This document shows positions 49,642-61,551 of a stretch of 64,000 bases of DNA, piece by piece. The translations under genes were made by a program, and so were the position numbers. The notes beneath the pieces are model-generated. The model was not told where the DNA came from, ran no database searches, and saw nothing but the letters and a program-made list of their open reading frames with translations. The stretch covers positions 744,474 through 808,473 of the forward strand of contig BCIV01000012.1 of NCBI GenBank assembly GCA_001600055.1, read 5' to 3'. Numbering within the stretch: position 1 is the first letter of the stretch; each line of letters starts with the position of its first letter. Origin of the DNA: Filobasidium wieringae. Its lineage: Eukaryota; Basidiomycota; Tremellomycetes; Filobasidiales; Filobasidiaceae.

Positions 49642-52600
49642 TCATGGGCGGACAAATACTGGAAGACCACCGACTTCCGTTTGCGATCGTCCGCTGTCCC
49701 GTCCGTCTTTTATGGCTATATCTCGTTTCAGCCCGTTTTCTACGCTACTGACTCTGAACCTGGGCAACGGTTGCCATCCCGTACCCGCACCTACCGGCGA
49801 AGTCTCGTAGGCATGCGTCCATCGATCTCCCGGTTTGATGGCAGGCAGAGGGAGTTGCCTGGTGTCGTTCCAAGAGAAAGATTTCGATGGCTCGACCTGA
49901 ATCGTTAGGTCATGCGTTTCCAACACTTCATGGTCGTTCGTGATCACTAGCTCCATCGAAAATGGCACGCCAATGGTGACCTGGGTGGGTGGCATCAGGA
50001 CGCAACTGACGTGCTGGTGTGCCTCAAATTTGAAACGGAATGGCTGTTTCGTATGACAAGTCTTGCTCGCGGATCGTGAACTGAATGGTAATCGGTTAGT
50101 CCTTCTCTTTGAACTGGAAGCCGCACTGCTAACTCACGTCTGCCATTCAATGTCAATCAGACCCTCAAACAAGCTCAAGCTATCGCGAGAGGTAGCGCTC
50201 AGTTCATACTGGTTCAAGAGCGAGTAAAGATCACGTTTTTTCCAAGCTGCGAGCAAACATAACTTAGCACAGAGCGCCATATCGATCCATGACCATGTCT
50301 TACTCATCGGGAATATACTGTCTGCAGCTGAACTCGATTTAAGAACCGTGCTGGATTCCTCCTGATCAACCAACATCAGCGAATTGCCGTACAAACCGTA
50401 ACGGAAACCGCATACCAAATTCTCATGCTGGAACGTGATGCCCACAACCGTGACATCCAATTCACCAATCATCCTTACATCGAAAGCAGCGAAGGCTTCG
50501 GCTCGTCCGTCTTGACCTTCCGTTAGAGGTGTCGAGTTGGAGGCTTGAGCAAACCAGATGTCCTGATCAATTTTTAGAGGTTCGACGAAGGCGACATTCG
50601 TCGACGCGATAGATGCAAACTGCAGTACGTCCGTGGTCGTCACTTGATCTGATTCTCGCAAAGCTACCGCAAGGACCTGAGTTGCAGCCACGTGTGATGT
50701 GATGTGCAAGACGACCTCGATCTGTTCGCCAGGACCGATCAGAGGTAGATCGTAATCTTGGAATGTAATATCCTTTTCGACTTCGTTGATACGGATTGTA
50801 GGTTGGCCAGAGACAGTCGGAGACTCTATTGCACGGGAGCCATGTGAGGTGGACTGCCAATGGTATTTCAGTTCTTTCACAATCTCACCTATATCACTTC
50901 CAGCATCCCTAATATCCGCCTGAAGGGTCAATCGAACTGGTTTCTTGTCCATGTTGGTGATCTTGCAACTGATAGGAGCAGGATCTGCGCGATACACGAT
51001 ATCTGGTACCGTAATTTTGGTTTCCACCTTGACGGGTAGATTGGCGAATCTAAGTCATGGTCGATTTCAGCGGCCATGACTCTAGATTTAGCCAAGTCAA
51101 GCCTGTACTTACGATACTTGAGAAAACGTTGTAGCGGAGTCCAGGCCATGAACAACCGGCAACGAGCCATAGGAATGGAACTGGATGATCCAAGAAGATG
51201 TATTCATCGTCAGAACAACATCTGTGACCTAGGATGATATTTGTGTCACGACTCGAACATCTTTGAGACCAGTTGAGGGAGACTCACCTGTATGCTGACC
51301 GCTTCGTCGGCGGTTATCGAGCCAGTCAAGAATAGCTGGTGCCCCGGCCGCACCTTTAGATTTGCCTTGGCAGGCTCCGTCACTGAGAGGCTGACGGCGT
51401 GGCTTGTCAAGGCGTCTGCAGCATGTTGAACGATAAGGCTAGGTAGATCATGCGAGAACTTGATCTCGATTTGAGATAGTGCCAGCTCATCAAACTGCGC
51501 AGCGATCGGAACATATATCTGAACAACGCATCCCGCATCCTGCTTCAACTCAACCTGCTCTTGCATGAAGCAAGCCGAGACGTTGACTGACGAAGGGCAG
51601 GAACGGTTAGCCAGTATTTCCTCGAAATCACGATAGTTGCTCACATAGCGGGGCGGCTTTAGTCATGTCAATATCGAGACCAGCTTCAGATGCCGGCGTA
51701 GTAGTCTGCAAAGACAGTCAGACGCTGTCAAATGAGATTGAGATCGAGGCGCTCACCGTCATCAATGCTTGCAGATCTTCCTGATACTGTGTAGAGTCTT
51801 CTGGCTGCGGTCCTCCACCTGCAGACAACACATAAGCCGACAATCATATACAGATTCGCCCTCCGACCTACCTGGGGACATCATATCCAGTAATAACCTA
51901 GCAGCTGATTCGACAGCCCCTGTACGTTGAGCAGCTTGGTACCACACGGAGCGGATAGACCACAACACGGGGGTCCACTTTTCTCGTACGTATGCCTTTG
52001 CCATTCGCTCGCAATATCTATGAGGCAGCCGTGCTCAGTTACGAGCCTCCGAGGGTAAAGGATCTGCTCACCTCATGCAAAGATCGTCCTGCCCTGCCTG
52101 ACTGTAGCATTCAGCAATCCGATGGGCGATATACAGGCTCATACGCGTCTGACTCCGTTCATATTGCTTGAAATGACCATATGCTTTCGTAAAGAGCTAA
52201 CACAGGAGCAGGATCAGAAGGATTGCGGAACGCAGGTTACAAAGCAGACTTACTTCAACTATCAAGGCGGTGTGATCCACTTTTTGCTCGTTAACAAAGC
52301 CAGGCGCCGCAGCGAGTTTGGAGTTAGATTTCCCAGCCTGTTTCGTGCATTCTCTTGTTAGTCATATACTCGGCCAGGTACCTCTAGGACGCACCTCTGC
52401 TTCATTCGCTTCGATAAATCGATCTCTTCGATTGACTGAGCAGTTCGCTGCAGCATAAAAATAGTACCCTGGGTGTTGCAAAGTGGCAGACGGAATGTTT
52501 GAAGAGACGAGTACGTTCTCGGGTAGCGGCGATCCTCCCGGTGATGCCATGTTGGGAGAAGTCGGCAAATAAGCGGGTAAAGACGTATCCAGCTTCAAGC

Positions 52601-54716
52601 CTGCCGCGGTAGCCATTTCCAGCAGTTCTGCGAACATACGGTATCTGGTACGAACGTCAGCATGTCTGCAAAAGCGTAACGACTGCAATAGCTTTTTAAC
52701 TCACTGCCGAGCGATCCAAGCCCAGAATTCGAAAGCATCTCCACCAATTCCCCAGCCGCGAGACAGATCGCTGAAACGACTGAGATGCTGTTGCAGAAAA
52801 GATAGAGCTGCAGACGTATCTTGGTAGTACAAGAACAGTCTACAGATCTGTTCGGAGCGACCGTTGTGAGTATAGGCTTTAAAAAAGCGGTGTCCTTGAC
52901 TTACTTTAAGGGCGGTACAATCTGCTAGCACTTTCGCTTCGGCCCAACGTTTCGTTCGAGGTGGGAGTGCACCGTTGGAAGCGAAAAGGCTGACCAAACC
53001 ATACCAGGCGTCTTCGTATCCTCTGCGAATTGCCAACAGCTCAGTTACGATCATTCCGGGTGCAACTGTTCTTCCACGCACCTTCGAGCGATATCATAGT
53101 CCCCTCGCATCTCCGCAAACACTCCAGCTTTATAGTCGTATCGGACCGCCCACCCTAGCGCTCCAAGCGGTCTCATCCCCGGGAGAGTATTGACTGGGTA
53201 AGGTAATTGGTTTGGGTTGGAGGGTAATCGGGACCGTTTCCTTCTGTTTCGCTTGTAATGCAGTGCGTAGAATTCTTGGGAAGATTCGTGCAGGGCTTCC
53301 CTTAGGCTGTGCCGCCGCGAGTGATACGATCAGCGGTATCCTCGTCTGATAGCATGCTATCGTACGCACCTCGTCACAAACTCCTCCAACTCGTCTTCCC
53401 CTACGGGCGTGAGCACGAACAGACTAGCTCTCGTGTCCAACCCGCTTTGTCTCCGAATAAAGCTCAATCTAGCGTCCAGCGCCGAATCGTCTGTAATCAG
53501 ACCTTACACATTGAGTCTCTCGCTTTCACCCGCCAGGCACACAACTAGGCTCACCTAGAGCTTCTCGACTGGCCATCAAGACGACCGTGACCTTGACCCC
53601 TTGTCCGATCCTCTCCACCCATCTCTTCCTCTTCTCCGCTATACTCGCGACGAGTTCCTCATCCGCCTTCTTCTCCCTCTCCCTCTTCCTCTGATTCATC
53701 TCCTTCTCCGTCGTTCCTGACGCTGCCGATACTCCGGAAGTGATCGAGCCGGTGAGGGAAGGTGGAACGGGGGAGTTTGTGCCGGAAGATGATTGTGGTG
53801 TGACGGGGATGGGGATATCTTTTGGATCGACGTGATCGGCTTCGAAAAGTCTTTCGAAGAGGAGGATGACGCTTGGTAATGTTTCTGTGTGTTTGCGGAT
53901 CCAGGTGGGGGTGATGAGGCCGTCCGGATAGACAACGGAATTGGGTGTGAGAGGAGAGAAGGGGGAGTGAGGGGTCGTGATGAGAGGAGGGGCAGTGATA
54001 GAACTAGGTGGTGGAGGTGGAACGACCTTTTTGGGTGGGAAACGGATGTTCTGAATTGGGCGGGAACAGGACTAGTCAAGCAGAATCCGGATCGAGCGAG
54101 TCTATACGGACGGAGCTCACCTTGTCGACCAAAACCACTCGCCAGTCCATACGTCGTCTCGTATTCGGTACACCCGGTAATTCTCCCTTTCCTGCCATCC
54201 CAAACCTTCCACCGCTATCAGGTTTGATATCTGCCGGCCAAACCCTAGCTCTTTCTTGACCTTTCACGAACGCATCTCTCAAGCTTGTTTTGAGCAGTTC
54301 AAACTCGTCTGGCTCTTGCTCGGGGGTCACGATTTCGGGTATAGCAGGAATTTCTGAGGGAGCGTCGATCGAAGGGGGTATGGCGGTACTTCCAGCTCGA
54401 GAGCGAGATTTCATGGGGGTTCCGGGGGAAAGGTCGAACCCCGTTATCTTCAATCCATCTAGGCTCGGTGCTTCGGGTTGTATGGTCGTGCTTCCTGGCG
54501 GGTTGATGCTATTTGTCAAGCTCTCTCTTCTACTGGAAGGTGCGGTCGTTGCTTTCGATGGTTGAGCGGGAGGGGTTGTAGATGTCCCGAGTCCCGCAAC
54601 GAACATGAGAGGAGCATGATGTGCCAAGAACTGCAAGTCGATATGAATGAGATCAGCTTGTACTCTTTCGTAGAGGTTGGTCAAGAGACAGTCACCTCAT
54701 GCGGGTACGAGTTCAT
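49642..54716 (-). CDS. TRAPPC11: TRAPP subunit 11 (foie gras / Gryzun)
   Basis: Large subunit of TRAPPIII, which acts in ER-Golgi traffic and autophagy. A 7-codon first exon (MNSYPHE, 54716-54696) joins FLAHHAPLMFVAGLG, the usual fungal start. The foie-gras domain is seen in the blocks near 53100-53370 (IPLIVSLAAAQ) and RRYEDAWYGLVSLFASNG. Helical repeats follow, with AHRI-type and YFYAAANCSVNRRDRF segments. The C-terminal Gryzun region is a series of beta-sandwich strands (KITVPDIVYRADPAPISCKI, FEGLIDIEWQT) ending TQVTIGVPFSMELVITNDHE and LPVFVRP at the stop. More than ten introns, not all of which I could fix. Divergent from ELP3. Confidence 0.9.
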
Positions 54717-55198
54717 GATTGTGTGCTGTAGAGAGAAGAAAAAGGGTAGAGGAATGCAGGTGCTCGAGCTGTAGGTCGTTTCTCTAGTCTCTGCCTGTTC
54801 CTGTAGATATCTGATATGTTCGATATGCCTGCGCGCGCCCTCAACCTCGATGAACGCGCCGTTTGTTACTACTATAAGCAGCGGTTGTGATCGATATATG
54901 CCACCAGGTGTTCGGTCACTCAGTTCCCCCGACAACTGAGACGAATGCCTCTGGAGGTTGAAACCTTCGAGCAGATGGGCCGTTCTTCCTTAAAGTCACT
55001 CATTCCGGCCTCAACGTAAGACCAACCGGCACAAGGTGGTTCAGGGTGCAGCTAGACTTTTTGCCATCATATGCAAGTGAATATCCATGCGTTTTTGCTA
55101 TTTATCATTTCGACTTGGCGATATCGCCTTCAACTTTCACCTTCCTGAGCTTCCTGTCTAATAATCATCTCCGTCTGCTATACTAAGCACCGTCCATC
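54717..55198. promoter_or_regulatory. TRAPPC11/ELP3 divergent promoter
   Basis: 482 bp between two start codons on opposite strands; no open frame of note. Both promoters should lie here. A short pyrimidine-rich stretch precedes the ELP3 start. Confidence 0.45.
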
Positions 55199-57378
55199 AT
55201 GGTAGTCGCAGCATCCTCTCAAGCAGAGGCCTACCTCCTCGCCTGTACTTCCATCGTACGAGATCTCATCACATCCGTTCAAGCGGAAGAGCAGGTCAAC
55301 CTCAACGCCCTTCGTCTCAAGTATGGTAAAGTCTACAAAGTCAAGGGTGTCCCACGACTTGTCGATATCCTCAGTGCGGTACCGGTAGAATGGCAGGATC
55401 GTCTCCGAGGAGCTTTAAGAGCGAAGCCCGTCAGGACGGCTAGTGGAGTGAGTCTGAGAGGTGCAGGCCTTGTCAGTTCTGAGGCTGATCATACAGGATC
55501 TCTAGATCGCAGCCGTAGCAGTCATGTGCAAACCACATCGGTGTCCACATGTGGCGATGACGGGGAACATCTGTGTGTCAGTCACGAGCAGGGTAAGCTT
55601 TCGTTGATATCAGCTGATCTTCCTACTTCTAGTTACTGCCCGGGAGGTCCAGATTCCGATTTCGAGTACAGTACGCAGTCATACACTGGTTACGAGGTAA
55701 GTATATGGGATTCTTTTCCTCGCTCTCGTTTCGTCACTGATTTCCTTTACTCGCCTCCAGCCAACATCGATGCGAGCGATCAGAGGACGATATGACCCAT
55801 ACGAACAAGCCAGAGGACGAATAGATCAGTTAAAAGGTCTCGGTCATAGCGTAGATAAAGTGGAATACATGTTCGTCCTTGCCTTGCTCGTCCGTCATTG
55901 TTCTCAACGGTTGATCTCGCTCTCTTCTCCTGTCGTTGTACTACTTGCCCTGCCGCTTGCCCAAACGCAGTATCATGGGTGGAACTTTCATGTCCATGGC
56001 AGAAGACTACCGTCACAAGTTCGTCGCAGGTCTACATAACGCTCTGTCGGGGTATACGGGGGAGGATATCGACGAAGCCGTCAGGTACTCGGAACAGAGC
56101 AAGATCAAGTGTGTAGGAATAACGATCGAGACGAGACCGGATTATTGCTTGAAACCGCATTTGAGGTGAGCACGGCCGAGGGAGATTTGAGATTCGGCCA
56201 CCCTGACGTTGAATCATCACATGGTCTGTTTTACAGTCAGATGTTGAGATACGGTTGCACACGACTCGAGATCGGAGTTCAATCCGTATACGAGGACGTC
56301 GCTCGAGATACCAACCGAGGACACACCGTCCGATCCGTCTCTGAATCCTTCCACCTTTCGAAAGACGCCGGGTACAAGATCGTCGCCCATATGATGCCTG
56401 ATCTTCCCAATTGTGGAATCGAGAGGGATATCTGGCAATTTCAAGAGTTCTTCGAAAACCCGGCGTTCAGGAGCGATGGTCTGAAACTTTACCCGACTTT
56501 GGTCATCAGAGGGACGGGGCTTTATGAGCTGTGGAGAACGGGAAAATATAAAAACTACACGCCGAATGCACTCGTGGATATCGTCGCGAGGATCTTGGCT
56601 CTCGTTCCTCCTTGGACCCGAGTCTACCGTGTCCAGAGGTGAGTCGTCGACCAACGGTTTGAAACCTGACTTGCGTCTGACCCATACTTGCAGAGACATT
56701 CCTATGCCCCTGGTTTCTTCCGGTGTAGAGAATGGAAATCTACGTCAGCTGGCTCTGGACCGGATGAAGGACTTTGGAGCGGATTGTCGTGATGTGCGAT
56801 ACCGGGAAGTCGGAGTGAGTCGCCGTTCTTCTGTCGAAACTGTCTGGACCTGACTAACGCTGTCCCGATAGATGTCGGAGATCCATCAACGAGTCCGACC
56901 TCAGTCTCTGGAGCTGTTACGACGCGACTACTCGGCGAACGGAGGATGGGAGACGTTCTTGTCGTACGAAGATCCCGAGCAGGATATCCTGGTCGGACTA
57001 TTGCGATTGAGGAAATGCTCGGAAGAGGGGACTTTTAGGAAGGAGTTGGTAGGCGTCGAAGGGGGATGCAGTATCGTTCGAGAACTCGTGAGTGCCGTCA
57101 ATTCCGTTTGCCCCTTACGGCACCTGACCTCTATCTCGCTCTAGCACGTCTATGGAACTGCCGTCCAGGTTCACTCTCGCGACCCCAAAGTGTTCCAGCA
57201 TCAAGGAATCGGTACTCTCCTTATGGAGGAAGCAGAACGTATAGCCAGGGAGGAGCATGGAAGCGGAAAGATCGCCGTCATCTCGGGAGTTGGAACCAGG
57301 GATTACTACAGGCGATTAGGATACGAGCTGGAAGGGGTGTACATGACAAAGATGTTGGATTACGACGACGAGATCTAG
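55199..57378 (+). CDS. ELP3: Elongator catalytic subunit ELP3
   Basis: Radical-SAM plus GNAT enzyme that makes the cm5U precursor at tRNA wobble U34. [20 protein letters not shown] leads to [22 protein letters not shown], where a 71-nt exon (55506-55576) carries [10 protein letters not shown] and the next exon starts [20 protein letters not shown]; the C-x9-C-x2-C cluster ligands thus span a splice junction. Further blocks are [53 protein letters not shown] and [17 protein letters not shown]. The GNAT half has [32 protein letters not shown] (acetyl-CoA loop) and [13 protein letters not shown]. About eight introns; complete. Confidence 0.97.
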
Positions 57379-57722
57379 ATGTTGTATCAATATGTAACAA
57401 GTGTATCTATCCAAATACGGTCTTTCGACAGGTCGTCTCGAACCGGTGGAGCGATGCAACTTCTCAAGCTGAGTCAACTTTAGACGAGCCAACTGTTTGC
57501 TGCTGTTGCTTCCCATCAAATGCCCAGCGGGCAAGATGCGATGCGCATGGGCTCGTCGAGGATCTGGCAGCAATCCACGTCAACCTGCAAAGCACCTGAG
57601 TTCCCCTGGATCGTCTTCTTAGTTTGTCAGGGTAAGATGCCTTGTACTTTGTAGTCAATAATTGCACCATTGGAAGAACACCCCCCGTCAAACCTCTGTG
57701 CAGTCCGGTGGTCGACGTCGCT
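57379..57722. other. Intergenic between convergent genes
   Basis: 344 bp holding the 3' UTRs of ELP3 and the GrpB-family gene. Nothing else was seen. Confidence 0.5.
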
Positions 57723-58337
57723 TTACGAGCGCACCAGATCGATTTCTGACTGCGCAATGATTTTGCTCAGAATATCGTCCTTACCTGCAACATAGTACGA
57801 TATCTTCTCGTACTCTTGCTCCTTCAACCTTTGCTTCACTCTGCCATACTCAATCCTCAGGTCGTCGTTCATTCTCAACGTGTCCCGTACTGCCAGATGC
57901 GACCTCAAGCTCTCCCCCTCCGGTGTGTTCAAATACACCGCCCTTCTTATAGCTCCGTCTTCTGTCGCTCGGCTAGCACCTTGATCATGCGTGTGCCCAT
58001 TCCACCTGAAGCTGAGTCGATCGAATCGAGGATTGTCAATACTGGGATGTTCCGGGTTGTAGGTGTAGCCGTTGAAAGACAGGGATGACATCGCAGCCGA
58101 GACATAACGAGGAAGAACAACGATGTCGATATCGATGATAGGTTTAGCGGCCAGGTTGGGCACCGAGGTGCTACCTACGTGGTGGATCGCAACATAGGGA
58201 ACGGGACCGAGGGCGAGGACGAGTTCCTTTTCGATACGCTCGAACGCCTTGAGCCATGACGGGTCATAGTCGACGACATTGATCCTCATGAAGGCTGCTT
58301 TGATGTGGTTGTAGGGCTGGATACAGAAGGCGATCAT
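57723..58337 (-). CDS. GrpB/UPF0157 nucleotidyltransferase-fold protein
   Basis: Single-exon gene, 204 aa from the first ATG; the internal ATG at 58289 (MRINVVDYDPSWLKAFERIE) matches the usual family start better. The core has HHVGSTSVPNLAAKPIIDID, where GSTSVPNLAAKPIIDIDI is the polymerase-beta-like GS...DxD motif. SIDNPRFDRLSFRWNG, AIRRAVYLNTPEGESLRSHL and the C-terminal helices (YEKISYYVAGKDDILSKII) follow. The family is common in bacteria and patchy in fungi, and its reaction is not established. Lack of introns in an intron-rich region hints at transfer (inference). Confidence 0.9.
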   Translation of the reverse strand: MIAFCIQPYNHIKAAFMRINVVDYDPSWLKAFERIEKELVLALGPVPYVAIHHVGSTSVPNLAAKPIIDIDIVVLPRYVSAAMSSLSFNGYTYNPEHPSIDNPRFDRLSFRWNGHTHDQGASRATEDGAIRRAVYLNTPEGESLRSHLAVRDTLRMNDDLRIEYGRVKQRLKEQEYEKISYYVAGKDDILSKIIAQSEIDLVRS

Positions 58338-58454
58338 TATGACGGTGGGTGTAAAGACGACTAGATTGCAAGTACCGTATATCGACCGCGACCATGCAAT
58401 CCCAGCACTGTCCTGATACGACGAGATGTTACAGCTTTTAGAATGCAGATAAAA

Positions 58455-58468
58455 CCCCTAACCCCTAA
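58455..58468 (+). repeat. Telomere-like (CCCCTAA)2
   Basis: Two exact tandem CCCCTAA units, the C-strand form of a TTAGGGG telomere repeat. They sit about 95 bp before the decayed hydrolase. Cryptococcal telomeres are TTAGGGGG-like (family knowledge), so these are one G short. Confidence 0.6.
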
Positions 58469-58560
58469 ATCAATTAACAATCACCAATGTCTCTCTGATC
58501 TCTGACCTGTAACACTTCGCTTTCCTCGCAGGCTGGCTGAAGGAACCGCTTGCATCGATC

Positions 58561-59394
58561 ATGGCCGACACATCCTTGCCTTTAGAACAATCCGTTGCTG
58601 TGGCACACTCGTTTCGCAAAGGAATCCCTAATCCCGTATCCACTCACGATGTGACGTCAACATCCAGCCTCGTAACCCCGAACGAACGATGATGGCCCAT
58701 CTATACTGCGCCACTGAAGGCCCAGCGAGCCTCAGTCCTGATCAGCTTCTATGGCGGTGGATTTGTCCTGCCTCTGCATGGAGACGACGACCAATTGTGT
58801 CATTATGTGGGGAACAACGCTGCCTGGCACGTCTTGGACTGTTCCTACCGCCTCGCTCCCGAAGCTCCATTTCCTGCAGCTTACGAGGACGTCGAGGATG
58901 TGCTGATAGGGATTTGTTCGAGCTCGAACGATATGACGTATAACTTTGACTGTTCTCTCATGGCAGTTTCAGGCTTTCCTTCCGGAGCCAACCTTGACCT
59001 CGCCGTCTGTGCCAACTCCACAAGTCCGCTACAGACCGACAACCGGCCTATCACCAGCTGATTTGCCTTCTACCCCTCCACCGACCCCTCCATCCCTATT
59101 GGCGGTCGTGTCCCCCCTGAGATTTCGGAATCGGCTCGACCCGGTCCACCCCCGAGATGATCAAGATCATTAAGCGTTGTTACATCCAGACCAAACGGAT
59201 CAGTCCTCAAAGATCCACGGCTATCCCCACTCTACGCCGCAATCAAGAAATTGCCGGTTTCCGTTTCCATATACACTGCTGCTCAAGATGGTATATGTCT
59301 GGAAGCGAATTCTCTGCGGAATACGCTAAAACGAGGACTATCACTCACACGGAACGTATTGATCAAGGGGTTCGATAGCTGCGGTCAGAGGTGA
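58561..59394 (+). pseudogene. Decayed alpha/beta hydrolase (HSL/arylacetamide deacetylase type)
   Basis: A frame of 277 codons runs from the ATG at 58561 to the TGA at 59392 and is broken only by three in-frame TGA codons at 58690, 59059 and 59158. Flanking conserved blocks show the family: SVLISFYGGGFVLPLHG (oxyanion HGGG with His changed to Tyr), DCSYRLAPEAPFPAAYEDVE, SGFPSGANLDLAV where the nucleophile GDSAG is GFPSG (Ser replaced by Pro), FAFYPSTDPSIPI and DPRLSPLYAAIKKLPVSVSI. The stretch between 59110 and 59205 seems to be locally out of frame, suggesting compensating indels. The final catalytic His block is lost. Together these make a dead gene. Confidence 0.82.
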
Positions 59395-59403
59395 GACAAG
59401 GTG

Positions 59404-59414
59404 TTAGGGGTTAG
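59404..59414 (+). repeat. Telomere-like TTAGGGGTTAG
   Basis: One and a half TTAGGGG units just after the hydrolase remnant and before the LINE tail, in inverted orientation to the pair at 58455-58468. Confidence 0.5.
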
Positions 59415-59516
59415 AACGTGGTGTAGTACAGTAGAGAGTGTCTAGTTACAAGGTGTATTCGATTCCTAGCCATTCAAACGAGTCGTGCACCTTGTACACT
59501 ACTTCCTCCTGTTTCC

Positions 59517-60300
59517 TCACGCTTCAAAGTGCCTGAAACAAGCTCTAAGCAGTAGAAGTGAGAGTCTCTTGAGGAGGAACTCATAAGATCCAACTGCCAT
59601 CAGGCTGCGCCACTCCTCAAACATCTTCCTACACTCTCCCTCCATCGCACCACCACTGCTGAACACCAGGGGACGGAACCTAGAGCTTGAGATTGAGCTG
59701 TACTTGGTACTCTTGGCCTTTGCAGCTCGTTTTAGGCGGTCCTCCAGTGCCTTGTTGGAGTGGCAAACGAGTTCCTCATCCTGTTGTGCTCGATCCGAGG
59801 CCCTCTGCAGTTGTGAAGAGCACAGGGAAACGATGGTGATATCAAATTCCTGAGCACTGGTACCAGCCTCAGGGCTCCCAGACAGTTTGATATTGGTCCT
59901 GAGCTCTGTTCCAGGGACATAGGGCTCGATGGTGACCTGTCCAAGCGATGGGCAGGCCTTGAGACCGTCTGTAATCGCATACTTGACCTGCTCATGCCTT
60001 GCGAGCGTCCACTTGGGCCTGTGGATGCACGCTTCATGATGTGCAGGCTCATTGAGAAGTCCACAGTGGTGGCAATGAGTTGCATGCGCAGGAAGGAGTG
60101 TGTGCAGGTGCAGGGCACTTGATACCTCGAAATCAGACAGTCTGAGCGAGTTTTTGAAGGAAATGATGCTCATCCATCGCCTGCTAAGGTAGCTGGAGGC
60201 TTCCATGATCAGGAGGCGCTCCTGTGGTGTGCACCCTGTGATCAGGCTGCGATGCCTCGTCTCAAACTGGTCTTGACACCTGTCCCTTTGAGATCAAACT
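59517..60300 (-). mobile_element. LINE (non-LTR) retrotransposon fragment, 3' ORF end
   Basis: About 260 codons of a reverse-transcriptase polyprotein C-terminus: CHHCGLLNEPAHHEACIHR (zinc-finger CxxC..H..C), RHEQVKYAITDGLKACPS, then GTELRTNIKLSGSPEAGTSA followed by EFDITIVSLCSSQ, which resembles the restriction-like endonuclease core of CRE/R2-type LINEs. The frame is open from a stop near 60290 to 59517, and no RT domain lies upstream, so the copy is 5'-truncated. Cryptococcus carries a CRE-clade LINE (Cnl1) near telomeres; relationship here is inferred. The 3' side abuts the telomere-like motif at 59404. Confidence 0.75.
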
Positions 60301-61551
60301 GGGCCTGTTCCTTGTGCTTGTGAGTCGTCCTGAGTGGCCTGGATCATGGGTATATGGTGTAGGATTCGATCCGAGGGTTACGGGTTAACAGTAAAAGTCT
60401 TGCTAAAACTATCCTCCTGGAAAACATTCTGCTCGAAAGGGTCAAGTTGTTGACCGATCAGCGGGTTGACTGATCACCTCAAGCCAAATCCTGCGCGCTA
60501 AGCAAATTTCTTTCTATCGCGTCATCTTGGTATCACTGCGGCATTGACACAATTAAAATATGCGTATCCCCTTGATGTGACAAAACCAATCAATCTCACA
60601 AGTTCCTTCACAAATAGAGCGCCATGACGTCAACAATCGCTATTTTTGAACACCCAATTCATCTACGTCTTGTCGATTTGGTGCAAGTTTGTCCTGCTGA
60701 ATATACAGTTTATTACAAAATTTCCCTGATATTCAGGGCACCTTCCCTGGCTTATACATCCACTGTCGCTAACCTTTGACTTCACACGAACACTCATTCT
60801 AACCCCTTCTTTTCACCTCATCACTGTCGATCATTGTGCAGTTGGAGGACAACTTTCGTTTGAGGCTGTTTTTCGCGTCCCACCTCAACCCCCATCTCTT
60901 TCTACATTTCACATATGCGCTTTGTCACTTTGTCAACAGTTGTCTTTCCTTACAACGAGAAAGCCAACATTCCCTTGACCTTTCCGACATCTTTTTGATA
61001 TCTTCCGGCTATAACAAATCTGAGTCAGAAGCTGTCTTGGATATACGGCTATTAACGGATCGTCCCCTACACAGATCACTCGGTATTTCAGTCGATCAAT
61101 CAACCAAGCAATCAATCAAACAACCACCTCGGAACCTTCTACGACAATCACCAGCTGCACATCGTTTGATCGTCCTCTGCTCTCGTCCTTTCCCTGTCGT
61201 TTCCATCACGACATTGCTCTACTCATCACCCCCTTTCGTCGTCGCTCAATCATCACCCTCCTTTCCTTATCGTCCCTTGATCACCCTCCTTTCCTTATCG
61301 TCCCTTGATCACCCTCCTTTCGTCACCTTTCTTTTGAAATAGATCATCGCTTTGATCGTCTGAAAAATATTAAACAGCTTTTACTCAATCAAGCGGAATA
61401 GTATATAGTCCTTGACAGAACTATCTCACCTCAACTTTCCCCCTTTCTACAACTCCACCCATCATCCTTTCCTACTCAATCTTGAAAACATAGCAGTCTC
61501 GCTCGCTCATCTCACCCTGTCAACAAACGGTCATTTCAATACGTCCCAGTC
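60301..61551. other. 1.2-kb gene-poor stretch
   Basis: AT-richer and pyrimidine-rich. It has long open but low-complexity frames on the plus strand (60836-61342) that look like composition artefacts. It contains the tandem repeat at 61252-61320. The right end may be the 5' UTR of the frame starting at 61552. Confidence 0.4.
61252..61320 (+). repeat. 28-bp tandem repeat, 2.5 copies
   Basis: The unit starts ATCACCCTCCTTTCCTTATC and is repeated exactly at 61252-61279 and 61280-61307, then partially from 61308 to about 61320. Confidence 0.9.

Noticed and set aside
60355..60425. tRNA-like stretch on the minus strand ending GGATCGAATCC
   Set aside because: The T-stem does not pair and no anticodon arm can be drawn; only an imperfect palindrome remains.
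60836..61342. 168-codon plus-strand frame with hydrophobic and Ser-rich parts
   Set aside because: Pyrimidine-rich low-complexity DNA including the tandem repeat; no motif and no conserved block.
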